From Sphingobacterium yanglingense (GTDB lineage: Bacteria; Bacteroidota; Bacteroidia; Sphingobacteriales; Sphingobacteriaceae): a DNA stretch of 64,000 nt. Within the stretch, counting starts at the first letter, position 1, and the number at the start of each line of letters is the position of its first letter. The translations under genes were made by a program, and so were the position numbers. Positions 46,131 to 54,472 of this stretch are shown piece by piece. A model generated the notes under the pieces. That model saw only the letters and a list, made by a program, of their open reading frames with translations, made no database searches and was not told where the DNA came from. The stretch spans positions 1,364,001 to 1,428,000 of the forward strand of contig NZ_SNYV01000011.1 in the NCBI RefSeq assembly GCF_004363245.1, written 5' to 3'.

Positions 46131-46217
46131 CGTAACTGTAAGTCGCAAAAAAACACAAAAGATGTGACAGCTCTTTGAATAAAAAGCACAAAAGACTGAT
46201 TTACAATATGATTATTT

Positions 46218-46778
46218 TTAAATATATGTCAATAAAGCAAGTAAAAGTAGCCCAGATGCGGACTTCCTTAATGAACTATAGGCCCTACTTAGTTGGGTTC
46301 GGACCGTGTTTATACTTACACCTTGCGCATGAGCGATTTGGAGATAGCTCATTTTATCTAAAGCATGGAGTTTTAATATTGTTCTCTGTCCCTCAGGAAG
46401 TTCTTCCAAAAGTTCAAAAATCCGTTGCAGGCGGTCGTAATAAGAAGATTCTTCCTCCTGTTCTCTTGAAGGGTTATAAGCAGGTTCCACATTAGAAAAC
46501 ACTTCCGCTTTTCGTTCTTTCACCTGCAGCCTTCGACAATAGTCAATTCCTAGATTCCGGACAGCACGCATCCCATAATGCTTAAACTCCTCAGGACGTC
46601 CCATCCCCTGTTTCCGACGCTCCCAATAATTAATAAAGAAATCCTGAACCAGATCTTTAGCTACATCGACATCGTGCACAACACGCAATGCCTGAACACA
46701 GAACACAGCGTAGTACATTCTAAAAAGAGAACCAATCTCTTCTTCGTCTACCACTTGCTCTGAATAATCGTTGCCCAT
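46218..46778 (-). CDS. ECF sigma-70 factor, Bacteroides expansion family (locus 3)
   Basis: This 186-residue sigma factor has region 2 at about 20-85 (VDVAKDLVQDFFINYWERRKQG). Region 4 covers about 125-178 (LPEGQRTILKLHALDKMSYLQIAHAQGVSINTVRTQLSRAYSSL). It is the first gene of the locus and is followed 87 bp later by fecR. The second sigma/FecR set in the window is not closely similar to the first by eye, so the two systems are likely insulated from each other. Confidence 0.92.
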   Translation of the reverse strand: MGNDYSEQVVDEEEIGSLFRMYYAVFCVQALRVVHDVDVAKDLVQDFFINYWERRKQGMGRPEEFKHYGMRAVRNLGIDYCRRLQVKERKAEVFSNVEPAYNPSREQEEESSYYDRLQRIFELLEELPEGQRTILKLHALDKMSYLQIAHAQGVSINTVRTQLSRAYSSLRKSASGLLLLALLTYI

Positions 46779-46861
46779 TATATTTGATTTCTATACAGCT
46801 AAATAAAGAAATCTTTAATTAAAAACCAATTCTTTAGGACATCCGGAAAAATCAAAAAACG

Positions 46862-46900
46862 CCATGCTTCCCCTTTTTAACACCTTAGGAGAAAGCATGG
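46862..46900 (-). terminator. Terminator of the SMR gene
   Basis: On the minus strand CCATGCTT and AAGCATGG (outer positions 46900 and 46862) form an 8-bp stem around a 23-nt loop, followed by CG and a run of T. It lies 8 bp after the SMR stop codon. Confidence 0.75.
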
Positions 46901-46907
46901 AAAAAAT

Positions 46908-47231
46908 CTAAAACACTTTCAACCCAACAATTCCGGCTACAATTAATACAGCAGAAAGCAATCGAAAAATACTAGCAGAATCTCCAAAAAATGTGATTCC
47001 GACCAATAATGTACCTACGGCTCCTAATCCTGTCCATACCGCATATGCAGTACCTATCGGAATAGTTTTTTGAGCGTAAAACAACAATGCCCCACTAATC
47101 CCCATAGATACAATAGCTAAGAGTACCCAACCGGCTTTACTTCCTTCACCATTTTGAGCCATTTTTAAACCTAGGGGCCAACCAATCTCAAAAATACCGG
47201 CAGCAATCAACGCGATCCAATTCATTTTCAA
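46908..47231 (-). CDS. SMR family exporter, SugE/Gdx-like
   Basis: This 107-residue protein has four membrane helices and the conserved membrane Glu at residue 15 (AGIFEIGWPLGLK). Loop motif TIPIGTAYAVWTGLGAVGT and the last helix (VLIVAGIVGLKVF) match the SugE/Gdx branch, which exports guanidinium, rather than the EmrE/Qac drug-export branch. No guanidine riboswitch is seen upstream. Instead the promoter carries an Fnr-type operator, and the next gene upstream is a Crp/Fnr regulator, so expression is probably under that protein. Substrate assignment remains inference. Confidence 0.88.
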   Translation of the reverse strand: MKMNWIALIAAGIFEIGWPLGLKMAQNGEGSKAGWVLLAIVSMGISGALLFYAQKTIPIGTAYAVWTGLGAVGTLLVGITFFGDSASIFRLLSAVLIVAGIVGLKVF

Positions 47232-47250
47232 ACAGTTAAATTATAAAGCA

Positions 47251-47258
47251 CAAAAATA
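47251..47258 (-). promoter_or_regulatory. -7 element of the SMR gene
   Basis: The minus strand reads TATTTTTG, an exact TANNTTTG match, predicting a start near 47246. No TTTG is found at -33; the activator site lies there instead. Confidence 0.65.
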
Positions 47259-47278
47259 GAGTCCAAAAAGGCAACATT

Positions 47279-47296
47279 TTTTGATGTATATCAAAA
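47279..47296. promoter_or_regulatory. Fnr-type operator before the SMR gene
   Basis: TTTTGATGTATATCAAAA is a perfect 7+7 bp inverted repeat with a 4-bp spacer and contains the exact Fnr consensus TTGAT-N4-ATCAA. Its centre (47287.5) is 29.5 bp upstream of the first base of the -7 box, identical to the spacing in the AhpD-like promoter. That position corresponds to about -42. Confidence 0.65.
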
Positions 47297-47300
47297 TCAA

Positions 47301-47861
47301 CTAATATCTCCGGATTCGACTCAAGGTCTCCTGAGTAATGCCTAGGTAAGAAGCAATATGTCCAAGGTTAACACGACTTAGCAGTCTAGGTTGCAAGCGA
47401 ATCAACGACTGATATCGTTCAGTAGCAGATTCGGTATGGAGTGAGATACTACGCTCTTCTAAAATTACACAAACCTCTTCCGCTATCTTACGTCCTATTA
47501 GGTTGAGTTCGGGATACAACCGATACAGCTCATTCAAATCCTCTACAGAAATAGCATATACCTCCGAATCCTCTAAAAACTGTATATTCTCAAAGGAAGG
47601 CCGATTCGTGTATATAGGTAGTATAGAGCCAAAAATCTGATTTTCTTCACCAAACCAAGTATTCACCTCTTTATTATCTCGATAAAAGTAAGCGCGAATC
47701 AAGCCTTTTTCCAAAACAAAATAACTTGACAACACCTGTCCTGATTTCAGAAAATGATCATGCTTCTTCTTAAAAAGACACTTGGTTCTATCCTCAATAG
47801 CTTTCTCAGCTTCTGAACTGAGAAAACCATACCTTTTAAACTGTTGAATAATGGGATTCAT
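47301..47861 (-). CDS. Crp/Fnr family transcriptional regulator with short C-terminal HTH
   Basis: This 186-residue protein has a cNMP-binding-type beta-roll at about 20-120 (FLKSGQVLSSYFVLEKGLIRAYFY; NQIFGSILPIYTNRPSFENI). A dimer helix follows, then a minimal HTH at the C-terminus (VNLGHIASYLGITQETLSRIRR). No cysteine cluster for an iron-sulfur centre is present. The gene ends 4 bp from the Fnr-type operator that controls the next gene, the SMR exporter. This gene order, regulator then operator then target, is the same as in the 28563-29678 module. Confidence 0.88.
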   Translation of the reverse strand: MNPIIQQFKRYGFLSSEAEKAIEDRTKCLFKKKHDHFLKSGQVLSSYFVLEKGLIRAYFYRDNKEVNTWFGEENQIFGSILPIYTNRPSFENIQFLEDSEVYAISVEDLNELYRLYPELNLIGRKIAEEVCVILEERSISLHTESATERYQSLIRLQPRLLSRVNLGHIASYLGITQETLSRIRRY

Positions 47862-47916
47862 TCAAATAGTAAAACATTATCTAACCTTTAAAAGTAATCA
47901 TAGATTAGGAAATAAA

Positions 47917-47944
47917 AAAACTACGTCTAAACAAACGTAGTTTT
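47917..47944 (-). terminator. Terminator after the GNAT gene
   Basis: AAAACTACGT at 47917-47926 pairs with ACGTAGTTTT at 47935-47944 over 10 bp with an 8-nt loop. On the minus strand it is followed by a T tract, consistent with ending the GNAT/CatB-like unit. Confidence 0.8.
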
Positions 47945-47963
47945 AAATATATATAATGATGTA

Positions 47964-48428
47964 TTACAAAACCATACGCATCGACATACTGAACGGTAGA
48001 AGCCCTTCTCGTTCATAAAGAGCCATCGCAGATCTATTGCTTGTCAACACAGTGAGTTCAAAATAATCAACCTGATTGAATCTTCCCCAATCTTTAACTT
48101 GCTGAAGAAGTGATTTCCCAATGCCCTTACCTTGCATATCTTCCGCTACGACAATATCCATTAGATACACAGATTTCAAAGGCTTCAAACAATTGTAAGG
48201 ATCGGTAGACTGTAGTTGGGCCACAGCCATTCCAAGCACAACTCCCTGTTCTTCGTAAACGAAACCAATAAAATTATCTTCACCTGCAATGACTTTCTTT
48301 ATAAAAGCTTCATCCTGTCTAGCAGCATTCATATAATTAGGTTCATAAACCGCCATCTGCTTGAACAACGAAAGATAAAGTGCATCTAGCGTCGGGAGAT
48401 CAGTCAATTCTGCTTTTCTTATATTCAT
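47964..48428 (-). CDS. GNAT family N-acetyltransferase
   Basis: This 154-residue GCN5-related acetyltransferase has motif A, the acetyl-CoA pyrophosphate loop, as MDIVVAEDMQGKGIGKSLLQQV (Q/RxxGxG/A type). Motif B is LTVLTSNRSAMALYEREGLLP. The substrate is unknown. It begins 3 bp after the stop codon of the CatB-like acetyltransferase gene, so the two are cotranscribed. A terminator follows. Confidence 0.9.
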   Translation of the reverse strand: MNIRKAELTDLPTLDALYLSLFKQMAVYEPNYMNAARQDEAFIKKVIAGEDNFIGFVYEEQGVVLGMAVAQLQSTDPYNCLKPLKSVYLMDIVVAEDMQGKGIGKSLLQQVKDWGRFNQVDYFELTVLTSNRSAMALYEREGLLPFSMSMRMVL

Positions 48429-48431
48429 ATA

Positions 48432-49109
48432 TTAGTCTTTAGAAGGTATCTTCTCATTAGCGTCGTAAGTTTGAACGCGTTTAAGCAACTCTGAAATATC
48501 ATTCGAGGTCAGATAAGGACGAAGCGCTTTAAACTTGGCGCTAGACCATTCATAAATATGAAGAGCTGACAGCTCTTCGATCACCTCCGGTCCAAAACGG
48601 TAACCAATAACCTTCGCTGGATTCCCTCCTACAATCGCATAAGGAGGTACATCTTTGGTCACTACAGCAGCAGCAGCAACTACAGCTCCCTCACCGATAT
48701 GAACACCTGGCATAATGATAGAACGAATACCAAGCCAGGCCCCGTCATCAATACGGGTATCTCCTTTCTGCTTATAAGATTCCAGAATCGATTCTGTAAA
48801 AGGGTACAAACTGAACCAATCAGTTCTATGGGTATTATTACCCCCCATTAAGATAAGTACCTCAGCGCCTATACATACATAATTGCCAATATACAATTGA
48901 TCAATATCCCAGGCAGGCTCCCAATTAGCAACACTATAGGGATCCCCATATAAATAACGCACTACACTTTCTTCAAATGAGCCGGTCCAAGCATTGCTAT
49001 AGTAACTTTTGGTTCCTCGAATGTGAATATTACTATTCGTAACCACCTCATGCAAATACTCGACCTTTGACCAATGTTTCTCTACCTTATCTTTCATATT
49101 GTTATTCAT
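48432..49109 (-). CDS. CatB/Vat-like xenobiotic acetyltransferase (hexapeptide repeat)
   Basis: This 225-residue left-handed beta-helix O-acetyltransferase belongs to the xenobiotic acetyltransferase group. The catalytic-His loop [16 protein letters not shown] near residue 90-105 resembles the CatB (chloramphenicol) and Vat (streptogramin A) signature. Hexapeptide repeats follow ([49 protein letters not shown]). Many chromosomal members do not confer resistance, so the antibiotic substrate is unproven. It is the first of two acetyltransferase genes in one unit. A second possible start is the Met at residue 5. Confidence 0.88.
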   Translation of the reverse strand: MNNNMKDKVEKHWSKVEYLHEVVTNSNIHIRGTKSYYSNAWTGSFEESVVRYLYGDPYSVANWEPAWDIDQLYIGNYVCIGAEVLILMGGNNTHRTDWFSLYPFTESILESYKQKGDTRIDDGAWLGIRSIIMPGVHIGEGAVVAAAAVVTKDVPPYAIVGGNPAKVIGYRFGPEVIEELSALHIYEWSSAKFKALRPYLTSNDISELLKRVQTYDANEKIPSKD

Positions 49110-49254
49110 TGCACTGTAACCTTTTCAGATTACGATCAATTACATCCCTCAAAAATACATCATTTCCAAAACAAGACGATAGGCATTCTCTAGGATTAAG
49201 CATTCCATTTTAAATATTTCCAAGAATCTATCATAGCACAGTTGATTTATTTTT

Positions 49255-50010
49255 CTATAAGGTATAAGCCAAGGAAAAAGAAAAGCCCCTACTAAATACT
49301 CGAATATGATCTTTAGAATCACCAACGTCATAGCTACTAGCATATTGGAACATACTTGATAATCCTTGTGTGTAATTAAGTCCCAATAAAAAGCGGCGAT
49401 TCAATTGATACGCTATTCCGGTATTAAACCCCATCTCCATCTTCTGCAAATACTTATTCCCCGATTCATCATCTCCAGCACTTCCATAAATCTGTTTATC
49501 CTTAAACCAAGTACCGTCTTCATCTCTACGTTGGATATCCGCATACAACAATGTACTGACATAGGGTCCTGCATAGATATGCACCCGGCCGACGGCATAA
49601 TCTACATTGATAGGCATTAGGACAATAGAGCCCGTAGCGATTCTTGAACTATAATCTCCCCCATCATCAGAGAGTAAGACACCAAATTTCCGTTGGTTAA
49701 ACATTAGCTCATGTCCTAATGTAAACCGCTTATTCAATGCTGTTCGGACAAAGACTCCTCCTTGAAAACCTACTTTATAAGTGGATTCATCATTGGAAAA
49801 CAAATAAGCCATATCCTTACCATGCAAATTGGTATAGTTTACTCCAGCCTTCATCCCCCACGACACCCTACCAACGGCCAAGATATCGTCGACAAAAAAT
49901 GCCGTAGAATCGTCCCCTTTATCTTTTGTCCCATCCTGAGCAACCACCATCTTATGGCAGAACAACAAACTAACCAACCCTAGGAAAAGTATATTTTTCG
50001 TTACTTTCAT
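49255..50010 (-). CDS. Outer-membrane beta-barrel protein of the metal-efflux operon
   Basis: The protein is about 251 residues from the ATG at 50010 (MKVTKNILFLGLV), giving a signal peptide ending near VVAQD. The upstream extension of the frame lies in the end of the TolC gene. The sequence is a PorT/OmpA-like eight-strand barrel (SWGMKAGVNYTNLHGKDM, FQGGVFVRTALNKRFTLGHELMFNQRKFG, FNTGIAYQLNRRFLLGLNYTQGLSSMF), ending in SFSLAYTL. It follows the outer-membrane factor gene by 13 bp, so it is cotranscribed with the RND system, which is unusual for this barrel type. Its contribution to efflux is unknown. Confidence 0.75.
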   Translation of the reverse strand: MKVTKNILFLGLVSLLFCHKMVVAQDGTKDKGDDSTAFFVDDILAVGRVSWGMKAGVNYTNLHGKDMAYLFSNDESTYKVGFQGGVFVRTALNKRFTLGHELMFNQRKFGVLLSDDGGDYSSRIATGSIVLMPINVDYAVGRVHIYAGPYVSTLLYADIQRRDEDGTWFKDKQIYGSAGDDESGNKYLQKMEMGFNTGIAYQLNRRFLLGLNYTQGLSSMFQYASSYDVGDSKDHIRVFSRGFSFSLAYTL

Positions 50011-50023
50011 AACCAATTGTTTT

Positions 50024-51316
50024 TTAAAAATTAATATCCCAAATTCCCACTGCACGCTCCAATTCAACCAATGCAGCAGCACAATTATACTGCGTCACAT
50101 AATAGTTCTGCTGTACCTCAATATAGGTCCGTTGTGCATCCAACAATTCCAATAAAGAACTCTCGCCCCGTTGATAACTATATATTTTACCATCCAAAAT
50201 AGCCTGTGCATCCGTTAAGAGCCCCGCTTCAAACTGTGCGACTTGCTTTTGAGCCGCCTGATAGCCGTGATAAGCCTGAGTTACTTCACTTTGGATGACC
50301 AAAGAGGTTTGCTTGTGTTCTTTCTCTGCCTGCAACATTCCCCATTGAGCAGAGCGAACCTCTGCAGGATGCTTGTTTGAAAATTTGAGTGGCACACTGA
50401 TACCGACTTTTACAGTAGTCATCGATGGAGTAGGCGCTATAACATTATTCACGTACGAGGCATAATCCATACCTAAGGATAGCCCTAGATCTATCGCCCT
50501 ATTGGCTTTAGCTAATTTCAACAAACTTGCAGAAAGGTTTTTCTGCTGTAAGGCCGCCTGCAAATCTGCTCTATTCATTTTGGCTTCGCCGATTATTTCA
50601 CTTAATACAAAATCACGACCTAAGCCCTTCAAATCACCAGTAGGATTCCAAAGAAAATCGATTTGCTCATCACCAAGAAGTGTTGACAAATCTGCTAGAG
50701 CACTTTTCCATTCCGCTTCTGCAGCAAATACCTCATTCAACATTGTAGAAGCCTCCAGTTTCGACTGTCGTGCATCGACTTGTGAAATACTCCCCAGTCG
50801 ATATCGGATACTATCAGCCTCCGCAAGTTTCTTCATCTGTTCATAGGAAGTCTGCTGCACATCCAATAGCATCTTGTTCTGTAGCGCTGTCAAATAGGCC
50901 AAGGTCGCGTCAGCCCGTAGATTCCTAAAGTAATCCTCCAATAGTAATCGAGTCACCTGTACCTGATCTTTGACTACATCCAATCGAGCATGGCGTTTAC
51001 CGCCAAGCTCTACGGTCCAAGATAACTCAGAAGCGAAACCATATCCCATCTTCATCCGTCTTTGCCCGTTATCGGACGCCTCAAATGACAGTTCTGGATC
51101 TGGAAAAACCCGTGCCTGTAAAATTTCAGCCTCAGCGATATCAACATTGAACTTCTCCGCCGAATAAGCTAGGTTATTTTTTCCTACCAAACGTACAAAC
51201 GTAGTATAATCGATCTCCTTATAAGAAAAGGAAGAGTCCAATACCTGGGCCGACACCTGAGTAGTACCCACAGATAGTAAGGCCAGACTAAATATGATAT
51301 TTATATATTTTTTCAT
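50024..51316 (-). CDS. czcC-like: TolC/CzcC-type outer-membrane efflux factor
   Basis: This 430-residue outer-membrane efflux protein has a signal peptide ending near VSAQV. Two OEP repeats of long helices and strands are present (AEILQARVFPDPELSFEASDNGQ; YHGYQAAQKQVAQFEAGLLTDAQAI), and the C-terminal helix has RGESSLLELLDAQRTYIEVQQNYYV, typical of CzcC/CusC. It is the third gene of the operon, 11 bp after czcA, and provides the exit duct for the tripartite pump. Confidence 0.92.
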   Translation of the reverse strand: MKKYINIIFSLALLSVGTTQVSAQVLDSSFSYKEIDYTTFVRLVGKNNLAYSAEKFNVDIAEAEILQARVFPDPELSFEASDNGQRRMKMGYGFASELSWTVELGGKRHARLDVVKDQVQVTRLLLEDYFRNLRADATLAYLTALQNKMLLDVQQTSYEQMKKLAEADSIRYRLGSISQVDARQSKLEASTMLNEVFAAEAEWKSALADLSTLLGDEQIDFLWNPTGDLKGLGRDFVLSEIIGEAKMNRADLQAALQQKNLSASLLKLAKANRAIDLGLSLGMDYASYVNNVIAPTPSMTTVKVGISVPLKFSNKHPAEVRSAQWGMLQAEKEHKQTSLVIQSEVTQAYHGYQAAQKQVAQFEAGLLTDAQAILDGKIYSYQRGESSLLELLDAQRTYIEVQQNYYVTQYNCAAALVELERAVGIWDINF

Positions 51317-51327
51317 CTCCGTATAAT

Positions 51328-54300
51328 TTAATCCTGTTTAGAAGCCGTATAGTTTTTTCCCCATTTGCGTTCCACCAAATAATACAATGCCGGTAATGCA
51401 AACAAGGTAATAATCGTAGAAAACAATAAGCCATATACAATCACTGTAGCCAACGGACGTTGTACGTCAGAACCTATTCCAGTAGCAAGCGATGCAGGGA
51501 ATAGTCCAAGTACAGCTACAGTTGCCGTCATCAGTACAGGTCTGAAACGATGGGCAGCCCCCTCGATAACCGAACGAGAAAGATCATACCCTTTTCGTCG
51601 TAGTTCATTAATATGCGATATCATAATCACTCCGTTCTGGATAGCTACGCCAAATAAAGCAATGAAACCAACAGCTGACGAAACATTTAAAGACATGCCA
51701 CGGACATTCAGGGCTAACATACCTCCAAATAAAGCCAACGGAACAATACTCATCAAAAGACCTGCTTGACGGAACGAACCGAATGCACTATAGAGGAGAA
51801 TAAACATAATCGCTAACGCAAGCGGAACTATGACAGCCAAACGCTCATATGCCCTGTTCTGATTTTCAAACTGTCCACCCCAGCTGATATGATACTTATC
51901 GTGATCGTATTCAACATGCTTATCAATCGCTTGTTGTGCTTCCGCCAACAAGGAATTCAGGTCTCTATTACGCACATTCAACTTCACGGTCAAGTGTCTC
52001 TTATTCATTTCACGGGTTATTGTGCTCTCTCCAGTACTCAACCGTACATCAGCAATCTGAGATAAAGGGATCTTCGCACCGGTTTGGGAAGTCAACATAA
52101 GATTAGATATTTTCTCCGGAGTATTCCGGCTTGCCTCGCTGTAGCGACATATAATATCATATACTTTATGTCCAATAAACAACTGAGATACAGCCTTACC
52201 TCCAATAGCAACCTCTATCAGTTCGGCAACATCAGATACATTAAGACCGTACTGTGCTATTTTATCACGATCTGCATGGATCTGCAGCTGGGGTAAAGGC
52301 GGTTCTTGGTCAATATCCAGATCCACGGCACCAGGAATCGTAGCCAAAGTTCCGAGCACTTCCTCCGCAATACGTCGTGTCTCTTTAAAATCATCACCAT
52401 ACACCTTGACCACAAGCTCACTATGTGCTCCTGAAATCTTATCCATTACCCCATCGATCATCGGTTGCGAGAATCCAACCGTAAACCCTGGCATGCTATC
52501 ATACACTGCTGCCAACTCGTCGATCAAATCATACTTAGTCTTTCCTTTAGGCCATTCTTTATAGGGTTTGATACCTATAGAAACCTCAAAATGAGAAGCT
52601 GTCCATGGATCTGTTCCATCATCATTACGCCCTGCCTGAACCATAATATAGGTAACCTCATCAAACTCCATCGTCCTTGCCCGCAATGTATCACTCATCT
52701 CGCTCGCCTTTTGCACGGAGATACCAGGAGGCAACTGTACCTGCAGCCAGATAGATCCTTCATCAAGAGGAGGTAAAAAGTCCTTTCCCACTCGTACAGC
52801 CAAAAAAGAAGTTGCAGCTAAAATCAAAATCAGAGGAATAAAAACCTGCTTCGGCTTTTGCATGATACGTTTTATACCACTGGAATAGGAATCTGAAATC
52901 TTTTCAAGCCATTTATTATGATAGATTTTTTGTGGCTTTTTATAGATAACGTAAGCAATACCAGGAATAACCAATAAAGCTACCGCCAACGCACCCAACA
53001 AAGCATACCCAACTGTAAATGCCATTGGCGTAAAAAGCTTCTTCTCCACACGCTCAAAAGCAAATAACGGCAAGTAGGCAGTAATGATAATAATCGTCGA
53101 GAAGAATACAGGTTTAGCTACCTCTGCTGCCCGCTGTGCTATACTTTTTTCCGCTAACTCAAGATCTGGATTATCCTCACGTTTCTTGAGAATAGTTTCC
53201 AGCATCACGATCGCCCCATCCACAATAATACCAAAGTCGATAGCGCCCAGTGATAATAGATTGGCTGGGATATCCGTAAAGTGCATCAGAATAAAGGCCG
53301 TTAACAACGAAAGAGGAATCGTAACCGCTACTAAAAGAGCACCCCGCCAACTACCTAAAAAGACAATCAATACGATAATAACCAATGCCATCCCTTCCAA
53401 CAAGGTATGTGACACCGTGTTCAAAGTTGTATCAACCAGATCCGTACGGTCTAAAAACGTATGAATATGTACACCTTCCGGCAATCCGCCATTATTCAGT
53501 TCTTCAACAGCCTCGTGGATTCCTTCCAAAACCGAAGAAGGATTCTGTCCTTTTAGCAATAGCACTATCCCCTCCAAACTATCCGAATAATCCCGTTCAC
53601 GGTCTGTATAGCCCAATACTCCTTTCCGTTCCAACATACCATATTTCAGCTCTCCGATATCCTGCAAAAAGATGGGCACTCCCTTTTCAGATTTTACGAC
53701 GATTTTTCCCAGATCTTCCAAATCCCTTACCAATCCGATACCACGTACTACATACCCCAACTCGCCACGAGGAAGTACACTCCCACCGGCATTGATATTG
53801 TTATTTTCAATAGTCTCAATAACTTCTGTCAACGTGATAGAATACTGTTCCAACTTACGGGGATCCACCTCAACTTGAAACTGTGTCGTAATACCACCAA
53901 AATTGGTTACATCCGCTACACCTGACACCTGTTTGATACGAGGCATAATGGTAAAATTCTGTAGATCGGTAAGAGCCCTCAAATCGTGTCCCCCACTGCT
54001 CTCTACAATATAACGGTACACCTCTCCTGTTGGTGAAGTAAGAGGGTCTAATCCAGGGACTGCATCATAAGGTAGTTCTACCTCATTCAATCGTTCCTCA
54101 ATTCGTAATCTCGCCCAATAATCATCTACCCCATCCTGAAAAACAATCGTGATAATAGATAGACCAAATGTGCTCTTACTACGCATTACATGCATACCAG
54201 GCAGTCCATTCAGAGCACGTTCCACAGGAATAGTAATTTGCTGTTCAATCTCCTCTGCTGCTAGCCCCGGCACCTGGGTCACCACTTGGGAAGTCACATC

Positions 54301-54426
54301 TGCAATATCCGGATAGGCTTCAACAGCGAGCTGCTTCCACGAATAATATCCAAAAAAAGCAATAAGGGTAAACAAAGCCACCATTACCCAGCGCTTAGCT
54401 ACACCATTATGTATTAATTTATTCAT
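51328..54426 (-). CDS. czcA-like: CzcA/CusA family heavy-metal RND efflux pump
   Basis: This 1032-residue inner-membrane proton-driven RND transporter has twelve predicted helices and two large periplasmic loops. The N-terminus FGYYSWKQLAVEAYPDIADVTSQV and the loop PGLAAEEIEQQITIPVERALNGLPGM are typical of the heavy-metal branch (HME). The helix-4 motif is DFGIIVDGAIVMLE, matching the divalent-cation CzcA form (DFGx3DGA) more closely than the Cu/Ag CusA form. Zinc, cobalt, cadmium or nickel is therefore the likelier substrate; this is inference from the motif. It lies between the fusion-protein gene and the outer-membrane factor gene. Confidence 0.94.
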   Translation of the reverse strand: MNKLIHNGVAKRWVMVALFTLIAFFGYYSWKQLAVEAYPDIADVTSQVVTQVPGLAAEEIEQQITIPVERALNGLPGMHVMRSKSTFGLSIITIVFQDGVDDYWARLRIEERLNEVELPYDAVPGLDPLTSPTGEVYRYIVESSGGHDLRALTDLQNFTIMPRIKQVSGVADVTNFGGITTQFQVEVDPRKLEQYSITLTEVIETIENNNINAGGSVLPRGELGYVVRGIGLVRDLEDLGKIVVKSEKGVPIFLQDIGELKYGMLERKGVLGYTDRERDYSDSLEGIVLLLKGQNPSSVLEGIHEAVEELNNGGLPEGVHIHTFLDRTDLVDTTLNTVSHTLLEGMALVIIVLIVFLGSWRGALLVAVTIPLSLLTAFILMHFTDIPANLLSLGAIDFGIIVDGAIVMLETILKKREDNPDLELAEKSIAQRAAEVAKPVFFSTIIIITAYLPLFAFERVEKKLFTPMAFTVGYALLGALAVALLVIPGIAYVIYKKPQKIYHNKWLEKISDSYSSGIKRIMQKPKQVFIPLILILAATSFLAVRVGKDFLPPLDEGSIWLQVQLPPGISVQKASEMSDTLRARTMEFDEVTYIMVQAGRNDDGTDPWTASHFEVSIGIKPYKEWPKGKTKYDLIDELAAVYDSMPGFTVGFSQPMIDGVMDKISGAHSELVVKVYGDDFKETRRIAEEVLGTLATIPGAVDLDIDQEPPLPQLQIHADRDKIAQYGLNVSDVAELIEVAIGGKAVSQLFIGHKVYDIICRYSEASRNTPEKISNLMLTSQTGAKIPLSQIADVRLSTGESTITREMNKRHLTVKLNVRNRDLNSLLAEAQQAIDKHVEYDHDKYHISWGGQFENQNRAYERLAVIVPLALAIMFILLYSAFGSFRQAGLLMSIVPLALFGGMLALNVRGMSLNVSSAVGFIALFGVAIQNGVIMISHINELRRKGYDLSRSVIEGAAHRFRPVLMTATVAVLGLFPASLATGIGSDVQRPLATVIVYGLLFSTIITLFALPALYYLVERKWGKNYTASKQD

Positions 54427-54472
54427 CGCTTAATCCTTAATCTATAAACTGTTCACTATATATACCTTGAGC

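Noticed and set aside
46908..47300. Guanidine riboswitch control of the SugE-like gene
   Set aside because: The predicted leader is about 15 nt, and the upstream space is taken by a promoter and an Fnr-type operator.
49149..49343. 64-codon minus-strand frame with a hydrophobic start
   Set aside because: It overlaps the end of the outer-membrane barrel gene in another frame, starts inside it, and has no promoter or family similarity.
53084..53795. Long plus-strand open frames inside the RND pump gene
   Set aside because: They are antisense to a full-length CzcA-type gene with clear family motifs. Their translations have no domain, signal or promoter.
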